33,071 nt of DNA from positions 1-33,071 of the IMG/VR virus record IMGVR_UViG_3300044530_003077; one strand, given 5' to 3'. Both the position numbers and the translations under genes were made by a program. Positions 31,302 to 33,071 of the stretch are shown here, one piece after another (within the stretch, counting starts at the first letter, position 1; each line of letters starts with the position of its first letter). Source of the stretch: a virus. The notes beneath the pieces were generated by a model. The model saw only the letters and a list, made by a program, of their open reading frames with translations. It did not search any database and was not told the origin of the DNA.

Positions 31302-33071
31302 TGGCTGAAAAATATGTAGGAGAAGTTCCACACAAAACTAATGACTTAGCACTAAATAATACCGCAACTGTAATATCTACAATTGGCGGAGTGGAAGTCA
31401 CTACAAATTTAAATCCACCAAGAGCAAGAACCTTTTTACCTCCAAAATTCTCTACGTTTTACACTTTAGAAAACGTAGAGACTGTTTCTTTAAAGAATAC
31501 TGTATTCAATCCTGAGAAGTCATTAAAACTTTATTTGGATAAAACAAATCCAAAGTATTTTTCAAAGTATAGTTCTCTTTTGGAATTAGTAAGAGTTTCT
31601 TTAGAAACAATTCTTTTAACATATCCTGCATCTATATACTCAAAAACAAATGTTTTAGGAGTTATAGGTCAAAATATAATTAATTCGGGATATTATTTTA
31701 TTGATGAAACAACTACATTTTCTGCAAATGTAAGTTTCTTTTCAAATCCTTTTGGAATCTATCATCAAAGCAATCCTGACTATAAATTTCCCGATGAAAG
31801 AATTCCTTCATTAAGAAATTTAACCAAAAATTTTAATAAATATGAATTAGTAGTTGATGGAGTGAAATATCCTATTTTGAATTTCACTCCTTCTCAAACA
31901 ACTACAAACGATTTTGTCAAAATAAAAATCAAAGGAAATCCTTTTGACCTTGGAAACAGTTCTAAAGAATTCTATATTAAACCTATGGATTCTGAGATAA
32001 ATCTTTTTTATGATTCCTTAGATGATTTTGAAGCATATCTTTTGAACAAAGATAATAATTTCAGCGCAATCTTTCAAACAACTGAAGAAGTTGATGGTGG
32101 ATTGTTTTTAGATTATAACTTGGAACTACAATTTCCTAAAGCAGATGATTATAATCTTGATATAGTTTCAGCTTTTTATGATATCTATGTGGCAGACTTA
32201 GTTGAATTTGCTAAAAAATTTGATGATAAAAAGGGTAATCTCTTAATGAGAAAATTAGTCCCCGAAAGTGTGCAAAGTGTTACTTTGGAAGACCTTAATG
32301 CAGAATACCCCACTTATGGCGAAGTCAATAGACTTTTAATAGTATATGGAAGAAATTTAGACGATATCAACTATTATATAGAAGGTATTAGAACTTTGAA
32401 TTCAGTAACTTATACAAAAAGAGATAGTATGCCTGAAGCATTGCTTTTTGATTTTATTAAATCTTTAGGATGGGACATGAACATTAATCCACCACTTCCA
32501 AATGATTTATTGAGATTATTAGCATTAAACTCTGCTTGGGTATTTAAATCAAAAGGAACAAGGAATGCTATAGATTTTATGTTAAATTTCTTAGGGATTC
32601 CTCAAGAAATAGTTGATTTTAATGAATATGTCATCAGAGCAAAAAAACCTGTAGACGTTGATAAATTAAGATTTTATTATAACCTTATAAACCCAAATGT
32701 TACATTTGATATTAATACTCTACCTATAGATGAGGAAGGTTATCCAAAATTTTATCCTGATAACGAAATTGATTATTTTCAAAGATACGGTAAATTAGAT
32801 AGAGGTTTATCATATTTTTATAAGTATGTAAATTTATTCCCAAGTGAATTTACAGGAACTACTTTAACTTATACTGAAAATGTAGAAAGTTATAAAGTTC
32901 TTTTTGAACAAAATTGGGAAATGACAGGAGTTAATTTAGCTTATGATATAGTTGATAACAATTTGATTCATAATGAATGTTTCACTGTTTCAGGTGAAAC
33001 TGTTACAGACCCTTATCCTGAAATATTTTTGGATGATTGTGGATGTCCTTTACCTATTTCAGATAAAGTTT
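31301..33071 (+). CDS. Tail or baseplate protein, 3' truncated by window edge
   Basis: ATG at 31301 overlaps the previous stop by one base (TAATG) and the frame is open to the last base, giving 590 codons. The segment FIKSLGWDMNINPPLPNDLLRLLALNSAWVFKSKGTRNAIDFMLNFLGIP (about 390-440) resembles the SKGT-x-x-A-I-x-F-L-L-x-x-L-G-I segment of phage tail proteins of the tail-protein-I group. The N-terminal half is beta-rich. A Cys-containing DDCGCPLP segment stands near the visible end. It continues the late structural run. Confidence 0.7.
   Translation, partial: MAEKYVGEVPHKTNDLALNNTATVISTIGGVEVTTNLNPPRARTFLPPKFSTFYTLENVETVSLKNTVFNPEKSLKLYLDKTNPKYFSKYSSLLELVRVSLETILLTYPASIYSKTNVLGVIGQNIINSGYYFIDETTTFSANVSFFSNPFGIYHQSNPDYKFPDERIPSLRNLTKNFNKYELVVDGVKYPILNFTPSQTTTNDFVKIKIKGNPFDLGNSSKEFYIKPMDSEINLFYDSLDDFEAYLLNKDNNFSAIFQTTEEVDGGLFLDYNLELQFPKADDYNLDIVSAFYDIYVADLVEFAKKFDDKKGNLLMRKLVPESVQSVTLEDLNAEYPTYGEVNRLLIVYGRNLDDINYYIEGIRTLNSVTYTKRDSMPEALLFDFIKSLGWDMNINPPLPNDLLRLLALNSAWVFKSKGTRNAIDFMLNFLGIPQEIVDFNEYVIRAKKPVDVDKLRFYYNLINPNVTFDINTLPIDEEGYPKFYPDNEIDYFQRYGKLDRGLSYFYKYVNLFPSEFTGTTLTYTENVESYKVLFEQNWEMTGVNLAYDIVDNNLIHNECFTVSGETVTDPYPEIFLDDCGCPLPISDKV

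Overview
This window looks like part of a large, AT-rich, T4-type contractile-tailed phage (myovirus) that infects a host in the phylum Bacteroidota. The T4 relationship rests on a gp25-like baseplate wedge protein, a gp6-like baseplate-J protein, a T4 RNase H-type 5' nuclease next to a probable single-stranded-DNA-binding protein, a gp41/DnaB-type helicase and a class Ia ribonucleotide reductase. The host inference rests on four sites with the Bacteroidota housekeeping promoter pattern (TTTG or ATTG, 19-21 bp, TAnnTTTG) and on A-rich, Shine-Dalgarno-poor leaders.

Layout. Positions 1-1341 hold the end of one gene and three small unknown genes, one with a coiled coil and a three-fold GAAPMPDM repeat. 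Positions 1443-8191 are a replication block: probable SSB, two small unknowns separated by a perfect parS-like palindrome, the 5' nuclease, an unknown 372-aa protein, and a DnaB-type helicase whose P-loop is interrupted by a class-3-like intein with a LAGLIDADG endonuclease. Positions 8312-13597 encode ribonucleotide reductase: intact nrdB, then nrdA broken into two genes by a naturally split intein. A free-standing endonuclease gene sits between the intein halves and itself reads through only with a -1 frameshift. Positions 13668-14253 start a structural block with gp25.

From 14313 to 21270 the coding strand flips. This minus-strand module encodes (in transcription order) a metallophosphoesterase, a Nudix hydrolase, a small unknown, a 1348-aa primase-helicase fusion, a Ser/Thr-type phosphatase and a 164-aa protein. 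From 21377 to the end the plus strand resumes with gp6-like wedge protein and a tightly packed run of probable baseplate or tail genes, the last cut by the window edge.

Two promoter classes can be read from the DNA. Host-like promoters precede the SSB, helicase, primase-helicase and metallophosphoesterase genes. A second motif, GATATTTATNNNAAAA, lies about 20-40 bp before the start codons of structural and other genes on both strands and is a candidate phage late promoter. All non-coding gaps are under about 140 bp and hold mostly these promoters and hairpin terminators. No tRNA, rRNA, CRISPR array or insertion sequence was seen.
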